From JAPOUP01 sp965203605 (lineage in GTDB: Bacteria; Pseudomonadota; Alphaproteobacteria; Rhodobacterales; Rhodobacteraceae), in the NCBI GenBank assembly GCA_965203605.1, contig OZ241902.1:3782001-3846000 (forward strand): a stretch of DNA of 64,000 nucleotides, in the 5' to 3' direction. The notes beneath the pieces are model-generated. The model had not been told where the DNA came from. It searched no databases and was given only the letters and a program-made list of their open reading frames with translations. A program made the translations under genes and the position numbers. Of this stretch, positions 17,887-27,255 are shown piece after piece. Each line of letters begins with the position of its first letter. Position 1 is the first letter of the stretch.

Positions 17887-18755
17887 GCGATCTACTGGAA
17901 ATCCGAGACCTTCACCTGCGCTTCCGGGGCTATTCCGGTATGACCGATGTGTTGCACGGCATCTCCCTCAACATCCGAGCCGGTGAGCGTGTGGCGCTGG
18001 TCGGCGAGAGCGGCTCGGGCAAGTCGGTGACCGCACGAATCTTGCTCGGGCTCCTGCAGGAACTGCCCTCCGCACAGGTCGAGGGCAGGCTCTTCCTTGA
18101 AGGCAACGACCTCAATCGACTTGGCCGGCACCAGTGGCAAGCGCTCCGCGGAACGTCGATCTCGATGATTTTCCAGGACCCGACCTCGACGCTGAACCCG
18201 GTCTTCACCATTGGGACCCAGTTCGCCGAAGTGCTCCGCCGGCGCGATCCGGGCCTCTCGCGCGATGCTGCGGACGAACGGGCAGACATGCTTTTGCGGT
18301 CGGTCTCGATCCACGACAGCGCCCGAGTCCTTGGCGCCTATCCATTTCAGCTTTCGGGCGGCATGAACCAGCGGGTCGTCATCGCAATGGCGCTGGCCAA
18401 CCACCCTTCGCTTCTCATTGCAGACGAGCCCGGAACGGCACTCGATGTCACCGTGCAGGCGCAGACGCTGAAGCTGATGCACGATCTGGTCGAGCGAAGC
18501 GGTACCGCGGTTCTTTTCATTTCGCACAATCTGGGGGTGGTGCGGGAATTTGCCGACCGGGTTTTCGTGATCTATCGCGGGCGCATCGTCGAACAAGGTC
18601 CCACCCCCGCGATCTTTGAGAACCCCGGACATGCCTATACCCGTGCGCTGATGGCGGCGGTACCGCGCATTACCGGTGGTGGTCTTCCGGAACTCGAGGA
18701 CAGTGAGACGGCTTTCCTGGAACCGATGGTCATGCATGGGGGAGGTCAGGCATGA
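17883..18755 (+). CDS. ABC transporter ATP-binding protein, DppD/OppD type
   Basis: The 290-residue ATPase has Walker A GESGSGKSV near residue 41, signature LSGGMNQRVVIAMAL, Walker B LLIADEPGTALDVT and the switch histidine in FISHNLG. The OppD-type C-terminal extension (GHAYTRALMAAVPRI) is present. It powers import together with the next gene product. It starts with GTG at 17883, overlapping the permease stop. The signature motif has M in place of the more common Q (LSGGM rather than LSGGQ), also seen in other DppD proteins. Confidence 0.9.
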   Translation: MSDLLEIRDLHLRFRGYSGMTDVLHGISLNIRAGERVALVGESGSGKSVTARILLGLLQELPSAQVEGRLFLEGNDLNRLGRHQWQALRGTSISMIFQDPTSTLNPVFTIGTQFAEVLRRRDPGLSRDAADERADMLLRSVSIHDSARVLGAYPFQLSGGMNQRVVIAMALANHPSLLIADEPGTALDVTVQAQTLKLMHDLVERSGTAVLFISHNLGVVREFADRVFVIYRGRIVEQGPTPAIFENPGHAYTRALMAAVPRITGGGLPELEDSETAFLEPMVMHGGGQA

Positions 18756-19558
18756 CGCCAATTCTGTCGCTCAGGAATGTCAGCAAGACCTTCGGATCGG
18801 GATCACGTGCCGTGCACGCCGTGCGTGACGTCAGTTTCGATGTGGTGCCGGGCGAGTGTCTGGCCGTGGTGGGTGAGAGCGGATCGGGCAAGACCACGCT
18901 CGCCAACATGATCCTCGGAGTCTTTGGTCAGACCGCCGGCGAAATCCGGCTTGATGGCATCGGCCTGCCCCCACACCGCACGATGGAACACCGCAGTGCG
19001 ATCCAGCTGGTTCAACAGAACCCGCTGTCGTCGTTGAACCCCAAGCGGTCAGTGGGAGCGTCAATCCGACTCGGGCTCGATGTCTTCGGCATCGGCGCGC
19101 GTCCGGACCGCTGGCGTCTGGTCGAGGACGCACTGGAGGAGGTCGGTTTGCCGAGAGGTTTCAGGCGCCGTGCGCCCGCCGCCCTGTCGGGAGGTCAGTG
19201 CCAACGCGTGGCCATCGCACGTGCGCTTGCATGCCGGTCTCGATTGGTGATCCTTGATGAACCAACATCGGCTCTCGATGTGTTGGTGCAGGCGCGGGTA
19301 CTTCGTCTCCTGGACGATCTGAGGCGCGTAAAGGGCCTGAGCTATGTCTTCATCACGCATGACCTTTCGGTTGTGCGCAACGTGGCGGATCGCGTCGCCG
19401 TGTTCCGTGCGGGGAAGCTTGTTGAATGCGCCGAAACCCGGGCGATTTTCGAGGATCCGCAGGTGGAATACACGCGTCAGCTGATCAGCGCGGTTCCGGT
19501 GATCTCGGATGATGAACTGAGGTTGAGGGAAAGGTTATCGGGAGGATTGCCCGCATGA
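18752..19558 (+). CDS. ABC transporter ATP-binding protein, DppF/OppF type
   Basis: The 268-residue second ATPase has Walker A GESGSGKTTLA, signature LSGGQCQRVAIARAL, Walker B LVILDEPTSALDVL and switch histidine in FITHDLSVV. It completes the heteromeric ATPase pair of the importer. The ATG overlaps the previous stop by ATGA, and its own stop overlaps the GAF-protein start. The C-terminal region (QVEYTRQLISAVPV) is of normal length. Confidence 0.9.
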   Translation: MTPILSLRNVSKTFGSGSRAVHAVRDVSFDVVPGECLAVVGESGSGKTTLANMILGVFGQTAGEIRLDGIGLPPHRTMEHRSAIQLVQQNPLSSLNPKRSVGASIRLGLDVFGIGARPDRWRLVEDALEEVGLPRGFRRRAPAALSGGQCQRVAIARALACRSRLVILDEPTSALDVLVQARVLRLLDDLRRVKGLSYVFITHDLSVVRNVADRVAVFRAGKLVECAETRAIFEDPQVEYTRQLISAVPVISDDELRLRERLSGGLPA

Positions 19559-20055
19559 TGGAGATTGCCGATGCCCTCGCCGTCGCACGGGACCAGCCAG
19601 ATAAGACCTATCGGGCGCTTGGTCAGCTGGTTGATCGGACAATTGGCGTAAAGCTCTTCACGCTCATGGAGATCGATCATGATCGACACATTGCATGGCG
19701 GTGCTACACCAACATGCCTGACAGCTATCCGTTGCAGGGAGAAAAGCCAATCGTCCAGAACCGCTGGTCCGACATCGTGATCGGTCGGCATGAGACTTTC
19801 GTCGCCAACAGCCTTGAGGAGATTGCGGAGGTCTTCGCCGACAACGCGCTGATCCGGTCGCTTGGATGTGAGAGCTGCCTGAACCTGCCCATCCTGATCC
19901 GGGGCAGGTTGCGCGGCACGCTGAATTGCCTGCACGAGGCAGGGCACTACACTCCCGATCGAGTCGCGGCTGCCCAATCGTTGAAACCCGCCGGTGCACT
20001 GGCCTTTCTGATGGCGGAGAGCATCCGGAATGAAAGAGGAGGTGCCAATGGGTAG
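19555..20055 (+). CDS. Free-standing GAF-domain protein
   Basis: The 166-residue protein is a single GAF-like sensor or ligand-binding domain; SLGCESCLNLPILIRGRL followed by GTLNCLHEAGHY is the characteristic strand-turn-strand. It has no output domain. Embedded between an importer and hydantoinase genes, with four- and eight-base overlaps, it is obviously part of the operon. It might act as a ligand-binding auxiliary or as an enzyme-like helper rather than a classical sensor. I know of similar small GAF proteins beside hydantoinase-type genes, but not of an established function. Confidence 0.75.
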   Translation: MMEIADALAVARDQPDKTYRALGQLVDRTIGVKLFTLMEIDHDRHIAWRCYTNMPDSYPLQGEKPIVQNRWSDIVIGRHETFVANSLEEIAEVFADNALIRSLGCESCLNLPILIRGRLRGTLNCLHEAGHYTPDRVAAAQSLKPAGALAFLMAESIRNERGGANG

Positions 20056-22117
20056 GATCGCCCGCCGTGTGGCCACCGATGTTGGCGGCACGTTCACTGA
20101 TCTCGTCTGTTTCGAGACCGATGAGGAAACCGGCGCCAGCCGGATCGTGACGGCAAAGTCGGACACCACGCCGCCGGATTTCGAGAAGGGAGTGCTGGAC
20201 GTTCTGGAAAAGGGCGGGATCGACCCTTCGGGAGTCGATTTCCTGGCCCATGGAACTACCGTCGTCATCAATGCGCTGACCGAGCGCAAGGGCGTCAAGG
20301 TGGGGCTCGTCACCACCGAGGGCTTCCGGGACACGTTGGAAATCGCGCGAGGCAACCGACCGGACTTCTTCAATCTGCATTACGAAAAACCCGCGCCCTT
20401 CGTTCCGCGCCACCTGCGGGCGGAACTGCCGGGTCGGATGACCTATATCGGTGCGGAACGTCTGCCACTCGATCTCTCGGGACTGCCTGCGATTCTCGAC
20501 ACGTTCCGTGCGGAGGGGGTCGAAGCTGTGGCGATCAGTTTCCTTCATTCCTACGCCAACACCGCTCACGAAGAGGCGGCGTTGGCCGAGGTGCAGCGTC
20601 TTTGGCCCGAGGTTTCAGTTGTGTCTTCGCATCAGATCACCCGCGAATGGCGGGAATACGAACGGACAAACACTGCCGTTCTGTCGGCCTATGTCCAACC
20701 CGTGGCGGCGCGCTATCTGCGTAGGCTCGATGCCGGACTCTCTTCACGGGGCTTCGCTGGTCGGCCCTACATCATGCAATCGAACTGCGGCATCGATTCA
20801 CTTGGTGCCACCTCTCGGACACCGATCACGATGGTGGAGAGCGGACCTGCCTCGGGTTTCTGGGGCGCGGCGGAGCTCGGCCGACTGATTGGTGAGCCGA
20901 ACGTGCTGGCACTCGATATCGGCGGAACCACCGCGAAGTGCTCGCTGATCGAGAACGGAGAGGTCCGGATCATGACGGACTACTGGATCGAGCGCAGCCG
21001 GAAATCGGCCGGCTACCCGATCATGGTGCCGGTGGTCGATCTGGTTGAGATCGGCAATGGCGGTGGTTCGATCGCCTGGGTTGACGATTTCGGCAAACTT
21101 CATGTGGGGCCGCAATCCGCTGGGGCGCTGCCTGGACCGGCAGCCTACGGTAGGGGCGGCACGGAGGCAACGACGACGGACGCCAATCTTTGGCTCGGAC
21201 GTATCAATCGCGACTATTTTTGCGGCGGCACCCTACAGGCGGACATGGCCGCCGTCGAAGAGGCAATCGGATCTCTCGGGGCAAAGCTCAAAGTCGGGCC
21301 CGATCAGGCAGCGGAAGGGATCATCCGCATTGCGAACAACAACATGGTCAACGCCCTGAAGCTGGTATCGCTGAACCGGGGCTTCGATACGCGGGACTTC
21401 ACGCTTCTGGCCTTCGGCGGCGGTGGCGCAATGCATGCAGTGGCACTGGGCCAGGAACTGCAGGTCGGAAAGGTGGTGGTTCCCGCCGCAGCCAGCGTCT
21501 TTTCGGCATGGGGCATGATGATGTCTGATCTGCGCCGGGACTATTTTGTGACACATCTTGTTGATCTGCTCGACGGGGCTGGTGGCGAGATCGAGAAGAT
21601 ATTTGCCGAAGCTGAAGCCGAGGCACTCGCAACCTTTGCTGAGGAGGGGATTGGCGCGGATGGAATTGTCTTCATCCGCTACGGAAAGTTCCGCTACCAG
21701 AACCAGGAACACACAACCGAGGTGCCGCTCCCGGAGGGGGTGATCACCGACGCGACCATCGTGCGCATCGCCGAGGATTTCCATGAGACCTACGAACGCG
21801 AATATACCTACCGGCTTGGCGCTCCCGTCGAGATGGTGGGCATCCACCTTGTTGCCAAGGCCGAGGTAGGCAAGCTCGAGATGCGCCCCGGACCGCTGGG
21901 CGGGAACGACGCCTCGGACGCGGTCAAGGGTCGGCGCATGGTCGACTACGCAATGGAAGGCCGGCACGAGGCGACGATCTACGAAGGTGGGGCGTTGCGT
22001 CCCGGTATGGTCTTCGAGGGCCCGGCCATTGTCGAAGACAGTGGCGCCACTGCGGTGATTCATCCCGGCAATACAGTCGAGGTCGATGCCTATCGCAACA
22101 TTCACATCAGGATTTAA
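20048..22117 (+). CDS. hyuA: Hydantoinase/oxoprolinase family protein, subunit A
   Basis: The 689-residue protein has the ATP-binding N-terminus typical of N-methylhydantoinase A and 5-oxoprolinase (TDVGGTFTDLVCFE near residue 9), a second nucleotide-binding strand (LALDIGGTTAKCSLI near 290) and TLLAFGGGGAMHAVALGQEL. With subunit B it hydrolyses a cyclic amide such as 5-oxoproline or a hydantoin, using ATP. Substrate cannot be told from sequence. ATG 20048 is preceded by GAGGAGG at a good spacing; a GTG-type start 18 bases upstream in frame is less likely. Confidence 0.88.
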   Translation: MGRIARRVATDVGGTFTDLVCFETDEETGASRIVTAKSDTTPPDFEKGVLDVLEKGGIDPSGVDFLAHGTTVVINALTERKGVKVGLVTTEGFRDTLEIARGNRPDFFNLHYEKPAPFVPRHLRAELPGRMTYIGAERLPLDLSGLPAILDTFRAEGVEAVAISFLHSYANTAHEEAALAEVQRLWPEVSVVSSHQITREWREYERTNTAVLSAYVQPVAARYLRRLDAGLSSRGFAGRPYIMQSNCGIDSLGATSRTPITMVESGPASGFWGAAELGRLIGEPNVLALDIGGTTAKCSLIENGEVRIMTDYWIERSRKSAGYPIMVPVVDLVEIGNGGGSIAWVDDFGKLHVGPQSAGALPGPAAYGRGGTEATTTDANLWLGRINRDYFCGGTLQADMAAVEEAIGSLGAKLKVGPDQAAEGIIRIANNNMVNALKLVSLNRGFDTRDFTLLAFGGGGAMHAVALGQELQVGKVVVPAAASVFSAWGMMMSDLRRDYFVTHLVDLLDGAGGEIEKIFAEAEAEALATFAEEGIGADGIVFIRYGKFRYQNQEHTTEVPLPEGVITDATIVRIAEDFHETYEREYTYRLGAPVEMVGIHLVAKAEVGKLEMRPGPLGGNDASDAVKGRRMVDYAMEGRHEATIYEGGALRPGMVFEGPAIVEDSGATAVIHPGNTVEVDAYRNIHIRI

Positions 22118-22133
22118 GGCCGAGGACACGGCG

Positions 22134-23795
22134 ATGACCAAAACAAACGACCCGATTACGCTCGAGATCATCCAGAACTCGCTGCAGGCGGCCGCTGACG
22201 AGATGTTTGCGGCGATGCGGAAGACAGCGATGTCCAGCATCATCTACGAGGTGCTTGACATGGGGACCGGGATTACCGATGCCGAGGGGCGTATCGCCTC
22301 TTCAGGTGCTGGCATCCCGGCATTCGTGGGCGTGCTCGACAAGTCCGTCCAGGCGCTGCTCCGGAAGTTCAGCAAGTCCGGAGACATCCAGCCGGGTGAC
22401 GTATTCATCACCAACGATCCCTATCATGGTGGTGTCACCCACCTGAACGATCTTGTGCTGGCCATGCCTGTCTTCGCCGGAGAGAACCTGATCGCCTGGA
22501 CAGCGAATATCGCGCACAATTCCGATGTTGGCGGAATGGCCCCTGGCTCACTGAGCGGCGAGGCGACCGAGATCTTTCAGGAAGGACTGCGTTTGCCCGG
22601 TGTCAAGTTGGTCAACGGTGGAGAGACCGACGAAGCGGTGATGGACATCATTACCGCCAATTCGCGCATGCCCGACTTTCTCCTGGGTGATGTCTGGGCC
22701 GCCATCGCTTCGGTTCGCATCGGTGCGCGGCGGCTGGAAGACCTGGCACTGAAATACGGTGTGATGACTTTCGGCGCCGCGATGGATAGTTTCGCGTCTT
22801 TTGGAGAGGCCACCGCCCGAGCCGAACTTCGCAAGTTACCCAAGGGCACATTCGAGCTTGACGAGGAGCAGGACGACGGAAGGGTCTTCAACGTCAGGAT
22901 CACCATCTCGGATGATCAGTTCATTGTCGACCTGCGCGACAACCCGGATCAGGATCCGGGTCCGACGAACACCAGTCGTGACGGCACCGTGGTCTGCGCC
23001 CAGATGATATTCAAATCGCTTACGGACCCAAACACGCCCGCCAACGACGGATCGTTTCGACCGCTCAAGGTTCTTACCCGCGAAGGTTCAGTGTTCCATG
23101 CAAGGGAACCGTCCGCCATCGGGTTCTATTTCGAAACCGAGGTCAGGGTCTACGACCTGATCTGGCGCTGTCTGGCGCCGCACGTGCCCGACCGTCTGCC
23201 AGCAGGGCATTTCTCCTCCATCTGCGGCACGTTTGTCGGCGGCATTCACCCTGATACCGGGCGGCAATACACGATCATCGAGCCGCAGCTTGGCGGTTGG
23301 GGCGCCTGGGAGGGGCGTGACGGCAATCCGTGCATCTTTTCGGGCTTTCATGGTGAGACCTACAACACGCCAGCCGAGATATCCGAGAGCCGCAACGGAC
23401 TCTTCGTCGACAGGATGGAACTGAACACCGAGCCGGGTGGTGAAGGCAAGTTCACTGGAGGCAGAGGGCTAAGGCTTGAATACCGGATCCGCACCAATGA
23501 CGGATTCCTGACGGCCGGCTACACGCGGTCGCGTGTCAAGCCTTGGGCACTCGAGGGAGGGACGGAAGGGTCAGGGAACTATGTCGAGGTACTCAAGACC
23601 GACGGTAGCCGGGAAAGGCATTCCTTCGTGTCGGGCCTGCAGGTCAATACCGACGATGTGATCCGCATCGTGACTGCCAGCGGCGGTGGTTACGGCGATC
23701 CAAAGGAACGGGATGCCATGAGCGTACGTGAGGATGTCAGGAACGGCCTGCTGTCGGCTGAGCGGGCGGTGGATGTCTACGGAGTGGAGATCTGA
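22134..23795 (+). CDS. hyuB: Hydantoinase B/oxoprolinase family protein (first copy)
   Basis: The 553-residue subunit B opens ITLEIIQNSLQAAADEMFAA and contains the conserved TNDPYHGGVTHLNDL near residue 98, FETEVRVYDLIWRC, and a glycine-rich C-terminus (IVTASGGGYGDPKERDAMSV). It partners the upstream A subunit, with a 16-bp gap between them. It is complete; compare the truncated paralogue at 25705-27255, which shares long identical stretches with it. Confidence 0.88.
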   Translation: MTKTNDPITLEIIQNSLQAAADEMFAAMRKTAMSSIIYEVLDMGTGITDAEGRIASSGAGIPAFVGVLDKSVQALLRKFSKSGDIQPGDVFITNDPYHGGVTHLNDLVLAMPVFAGENLIAWTANIAHNSDVGGMAPGSLSGEATEIFQEGLRLPGVKLVNGGETDEAVMDIITANSRMPDFLLGDVWAAIASVRIGARRLEDLALKYGVMTFGAAMDSFASFGEATARAELRKLPKGTFELDEEQDDGRVFNVRITISDDQFIVDLRDNPDQDPGPTNTSRDGTVVCAQMIFKSLTDPNTPANDGSFRPLKVLTREGSVFHAREPSAIGFYFETEVRVYDLIWRCLAPHVPDRLPAGHFSSICGTFVGGIHPDTGRQYTIIEPQLGGWGAWEGRDGNPCIFSGFHGETYNTPAEISESRNGLFVDRMELNTEPGGEGKFTGGRGLRLEYRIRTNDGFLTAGYTRSRVKPWALEGGTEGSGNYVEVLKTDGSRERHSFVSGLQVNTDDVIRIVTASGGGYGDPKERDAMSVREDVRNGLLSAERAVDVYGVEI

Positions 23796-23806
23796 AGGAG
23801 GTATGG

Positions 23807-24604
23807 ATGGTCCGAATTATGTATCTCAGTCCCGTCGCGCACCGGGCAGGGCATGATGAGCTTTTTGCCGAGATGGCGAGGGACTACAAGCTGGCAGGAA
23901 CCGAGGTGCACGTCACTTCGCTTCCCGACGATGTGGGCAGTTTCAGCCACATCGAATACCGAAGCTACGAAGGCATGGTCACAAGCGGCATCATCCGTGC
24001 CGCGAGGCAGGCCGCGCGCGAGGGTTTCGATGCCTTGGCCATCGGCTGCTTCTATGACACCGCGTTGGCGGAGGCCCGGGAGATTTCCGGCGAGATGGTG
24101 GTGACCGCACCCTGTGTCGCGTCCTGCGAGATCGCTGCGAGTCTCTGCAACCGGTTCGGTGTGATTGTCGGGCGTCGGAAATGGGTGGACCAGATGCAGA
24201 CGACGGTCCATGCTCTTGGTCATCGCGACCGGCTGGCCGGCTTCTACCATGTCGAGCTAGGCGTGACCGAGTTCCAGGAGGATCACGCCCGGACCGGCCG
24301 CATGTTGATCGATGCCGGGCACCGGGCGGTGGAAGAGGACTATGCCGAAGCGCTGATCCTCGGCTGCACCATGGAGGTCGGATTTCACATGGAACTGGAG
24401 CGGAAGCTTGGCATTCCAGTTATCGACCCCTCCATTGCGGCACTGAAAAGGGCGGAATATGGCGCTCTTCTCAAACGCGACTGTGGCTGGCGCCCTTCAC
24501 GCCGATGGTCCTGCGAGCCACCGCCAGAGGCTGAGATTGCCGAGATTGGCAGTTTCGACCGAGGTGAGGCTTTCGGCGGACGTATCGTGGTACCGGCAGG
24601 ATAG
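23807..24604 (+). CDS. Aspartate/glutamate/hydantoin racemase family protein
   Basis: The 265-residue protein has the two cysteine motifs expected for cofactor-independent racemases: AIGCFYD (Cys81) and ILGCTMEVGF (Cys187). Members racemise acidic amino acids or hydantoins. Next to hydantoinase A/B genes it probably supplies the enantiomer required for ring opening. AAGGAGGTATGG places a strong Shine-Dalgarno before ATG 23807, 11 bp after hyuB. Confidence 0.85.
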   Translation: MVRIMYLSPVAHRAGHDELFAEMARDYKLAGTEVHVTSLPDDVGSFSHIEYRSYEGMVTSGIIRAARQAAREGFDALAIGCFYDTALAEAREISGEMVVTAPCVASCEIAASLCNRFGVIVGRRKWVDQMQTTVHALGHRDRLAGFYHVELGVTEFQEDHARTGRMLIDAGHRAVEEDYAEALILGCTMEVGFHMELERKLGIPVIDPSIAALKRAEYGALLKRDCGWRPSRRWSCEPPPEAEIAEIGSFDRGEAFGGRIVVPAG

Positions 24605-24613
24605 GGATGAGGC

Positions 24614-25705
24614 ATGGCTAGGACGGAAGAACGGGTCTTCGCGCTTCGCGCTCGGATGAGGCGGGAAGGCGTCGATCTGGTTGTGTTGGGGCCGGGGGCG
24701 CATATGCAATGGGTTCTTGGCTTTGTTCCTCATGCTGATGAGCGTCCCTGTCTGCTTTGTGTCAGTGCGTCGGGAACCGCGCTGCTGATGCCGAAGCTCA
24801 ATGCGGAAGGAGCGCGCCGCGGGACCGACCTGCCGTTCCATGAATGGACCGACGCCAGCGGTCCAAAAGCAGCTTTCAACCGGCTGGTGGCCGAACTGGA
24901 AGTGGGTGGTGCCAGACGAATCGTGCTTGACGAAACCATGCGGGCCGATTTTGCCGCGTTGGTGCAGGATGCTCTGCCGGCTGCGGAGCGTCAGTTCACG
25001 GCTTCAACGGTTGGCCTATTGCGAATGCAGAAGGATGGTGAAGAGCACGCCGCGCTTAGGCGAAACGCGCAGCTTGCCGACCAGGCGATGTTAGCGGGCT
25101 GGGACGCGATGCAACCGGGCATGACGGAGTTGGACGTCGCCGAAGTCATTCGTGCGCGCTTTTCCGCGCTTGGTGCTACGCCGCTCTTTAGCATCGTCGG
25201 AGCGGGCGGTAACGGTGCCATGCCGCATCACGCCACCGGCGAAGCCGTGCTGCGGCCCGGGGACGCGGTGGTAATGGATATCGGGGCGGGGATGGACGGG
25301 TTCTCCAGCGACCTCACCCGCGTGGCTGTGTTGGGCACGCCGCCTGAGGGCTATCTTGAGGTGCACGCCATTGTAGAAGCCGCGGTGCAGGCCGCAATGG
25401 CGGTTGCGCGACCCGGTGCGCGTGCGAAGGACGTCGACGCGGCGGCACGTGAAGTGATCACGGAGGCCGGATATGGCCCCCATTTTCTGCACCGTACCGG
25501 TCACGGCTTGGGTATCGAAGTGCACGAGCCGCCCTACCTGACATCGGTTTCGGAGACGGTGCTTGCGCCAGGAATGGTTTTTTCCATTGAGCCCGGAATC
25601 TACCTGCCAGACCGTTTCGGCATTCGCTTGGAGGACATCGTGATCCTGCGCGAGGATGGACCGGAGATCCTCTCGCAACTGCCCCGTGATCCGAAGATGG
25701 TCTGA
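24614..25705 (+). CDS. M24 family metallopeptidase, Xaa-Pro peptidase type
   Basis: The 363-residue protein has an N-terminal creatinase-like domain and the C-terminal pita-bread catalytic domain. All five expected metal ligands are visible: VMDIGAG (Asp), SSDLTR (Asp), RTGHGLGI (His), SIEPGIYL (Glu) and RLEDIVI (Glu). Keeping all five argues for an active dipeptidase or Xaa-Pro aminopeptidase rather than creatinase. In this operon it would release amino acids from imported peptides or from the ring-opened product. Its TGA overlaps the next start by one base. Confidence 0.85.
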   Translation: MARTEERVFALRARMRREGVDLVVLGPGAHMQWVLGFVPHADERPCLLCVSASGTALLMPKLNAEGARRGTDLPFHEWTDASGPKAAFNRLVAELEVGGARRIVLDETMRADFAALVQDALPAAERQFTASTVGLLRMQKDGEEHAALRRNAQLADQAMLAGWDAMQPGMTELDVAEVIRARFSALGATPLFSIVGAGGNGAMPHHATGEAVLRPGDAVVMDIGAGMDGFSSDLTRVAVLGTPPEGYLEVHAIVEAAVQAAMAVARPGARAKDVDAAAREVITEAGYGPHFLHRTGHGLGIEVHEPPYLTSVSETVLAPGMVFSIEPGIYLPDRFGIRLEDIVILREDGPEILSQLPRDPKMV

Positions 25706-27255
25706 TGCCCGACCCCTTCACGCTTTCGGTCATCCAAGCGGGGCTGGAGAACGCGGCGGAAGAGATGTTCGCTGTGCTGCGCAAGACCGCAATGAGCCCG
25801 ATCATCTACGAGGTGCTGGACGTTGGAACGGGCGTGATGGATGCCACTGGAAATCTTGTCAGTTCCGGAGCGGGGATTCCGACCTTTGTCGGCGTGCTCG
25901 ACAAGGCCGTAAAGGTTCTGGTCGCAAGACACGGCGAAACCATCGAGGATGGCGATGTGTTTGTCACCAACGATCCGAACTACGGCGGCGTGACGCACCT
26001 GAATGACGTGGTGGTCGCCAAGCCCGTGTTCTTTCAGGGTGCGTGCGTTGCCTGGTCGGCCTCGATCGCCCATTGGGGCGATATCGGCGGCAAGGTGCCC
26101 GGTTCGATGGCGACCGATGTTTCCGAGATCTTCGCAGAGGGGCTGCGCCTGCCTGCCGTCCGACTTTTCAGGCGGGGACAGCCGGTAAGGGCAGTCTTCG
26201 ACATCATCGAAACCAACTCGCGCCTGCCGGATTTCGTGCATGGTGACCTATGGGCTCAGGTCGCCGCCAGCAATATGGCGGATGGCCAGATCCTCGCGCT
26301 TTTCGCAAAGTTTGGGCGGGAGACCGTCGAACAGGCGATCGCCGAGTCTTTCGCGACAGGGCGAGCCCGTGCGCTTGCCGGTCTTCGTGCACTTCCCAAG
26401 GGACGTTTCAGTATAGAAGAGGAGCAGGATGACGGCGCATTCTGGCGTGCTGCCATCGAGATTACCGACGAGCGTTTCACGGTCGACCTGCGTGGCAATC
26501 CCGCTGAGATTGCCGCCCCGTACAATACAAGCCGGGATGGTGCCGTCATCTCGTCCCAGATGATCTTCAAGGCACTCTGTGATTCGGACCGCTTCGCGAA
26601 TGCGGGTTCCTTCGCCCCCCTAGAGGTAATTACCGAAGAAGGCACCATTTTCCATGCTGGCCCCACGGCACCGCAGGGTTACTATTTCGAGACCCGAATC
26701 CGGCTCTTCGACCTGCTTTGTCAATGCATGGCGAAGGCAATGCCAGGCAAGCTGCCTTCAGGTTCGTTTTCCTCGATTTTCGGCACGGTCATCGCCGGAA
26801 GACATCCTGACACCGGGCGTCACTACACAATGGTTGAGCCGCAGATGGGGGGCTGGGGCGCAACCAGCGAACGTGGAGGTATGGATGCGATGTTTTCGAT
26901 CAGCCATGGCGATACGTTCAATTGCCCGGTCGAGGTTGCCGAAGCGCGGTATGGCCTGACGGTCGTCCAGAAGGCGCTTGGCGAACTGCCATGCTCTGAG
27001 GGCATTCGTGCCGGGGGACGAGGCGTGACGCTCGAGTACGAAATGAGAGGCCGGGCGAGCCTCTCGGCTGGCTACACTCGGGCCAGGATCCCGGTTTGGT
27101 CGGCACAGGGCTCGCCACCGGGAGGACGGAATTCCATGCACGTTCTTCGAGCTTCGGGAAAGCGTGAGTACCATCGCTTCGTCAGCGGCGCGGTGCTTGA
27201 TGTGGGCGACCGGATTCTTATCGAGACAGCGTCGGGAGGGAATGTGCCAGAGTGA
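25705..27255 (+). CDS. Hydantoinase B/oxoprolinase family protein, second copy with truncated C-terminus
   Basis: This 516-residue paralogue of the first B subunit shares blocks such as RKTAMSPIIYEVLDVGTGV, TNDPNYGGVTHLNDVVV and IFGTVIAGRHPDTGRHYTM. It ends at ILIETASGGNVPE, where the first copy continues IVTASGGGYGDP and about 30 more residues. The lost tail includes the conserved GGGYGDP turn, so a frameshift or end deletion is likely and activity is doubtful. It is the last gene of the operon, starting on the peptidase stop codon. Confidence 0.8.
   Translation: MPDPFTLSVIQAGLENAAEEMFAVLRKTAMSPIIYEVLDVGTGVMDATGNLVSSGAGIPTFVGVLDKAVKVLVARHGETIEDGDVFVTNDPNYGGVTHLNDVVVAKPVFFQGACVAWSASIAHWGDIGGKVPGSMATDVSEIFAEGLRLPAVRLFRRGQPVRAVFDIIETNSRLPDFVHGDLWAQVAASNMADGQILALFAKFGRETVEQAIAESFATGRARALAGLRALPKGRFSIEEEQDDGAFWRAAIEITDERFTVDLRGNPAEIAAPYNTSRDGAVISSQMIFKALCDSDRFANAGSFAPLEVITEEGTIFHAGPTAPQGYYFETRIRLFDLLCQCMAKAMPGKLPSGSFSSIFGTVIAGRHPDTGRHYTMVEPQMGGWGATSERGGMDAMFSISHGDTFNCPVEVAEARYGLTVVQKALGELPCSEGIRAGGRGVTLEYEMRGRASLSAGYTRARIPVWSAQGSPPGGRNSMHVLRASGKREYHRFVSGAVLDVGDRILIETASGGNVPE

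Noticed and set aside
24614..25705. Creatinase rather than peptidase
   Set aside because: All five metal ligands of M24 peptidases are present, whereas creatinases lack them.
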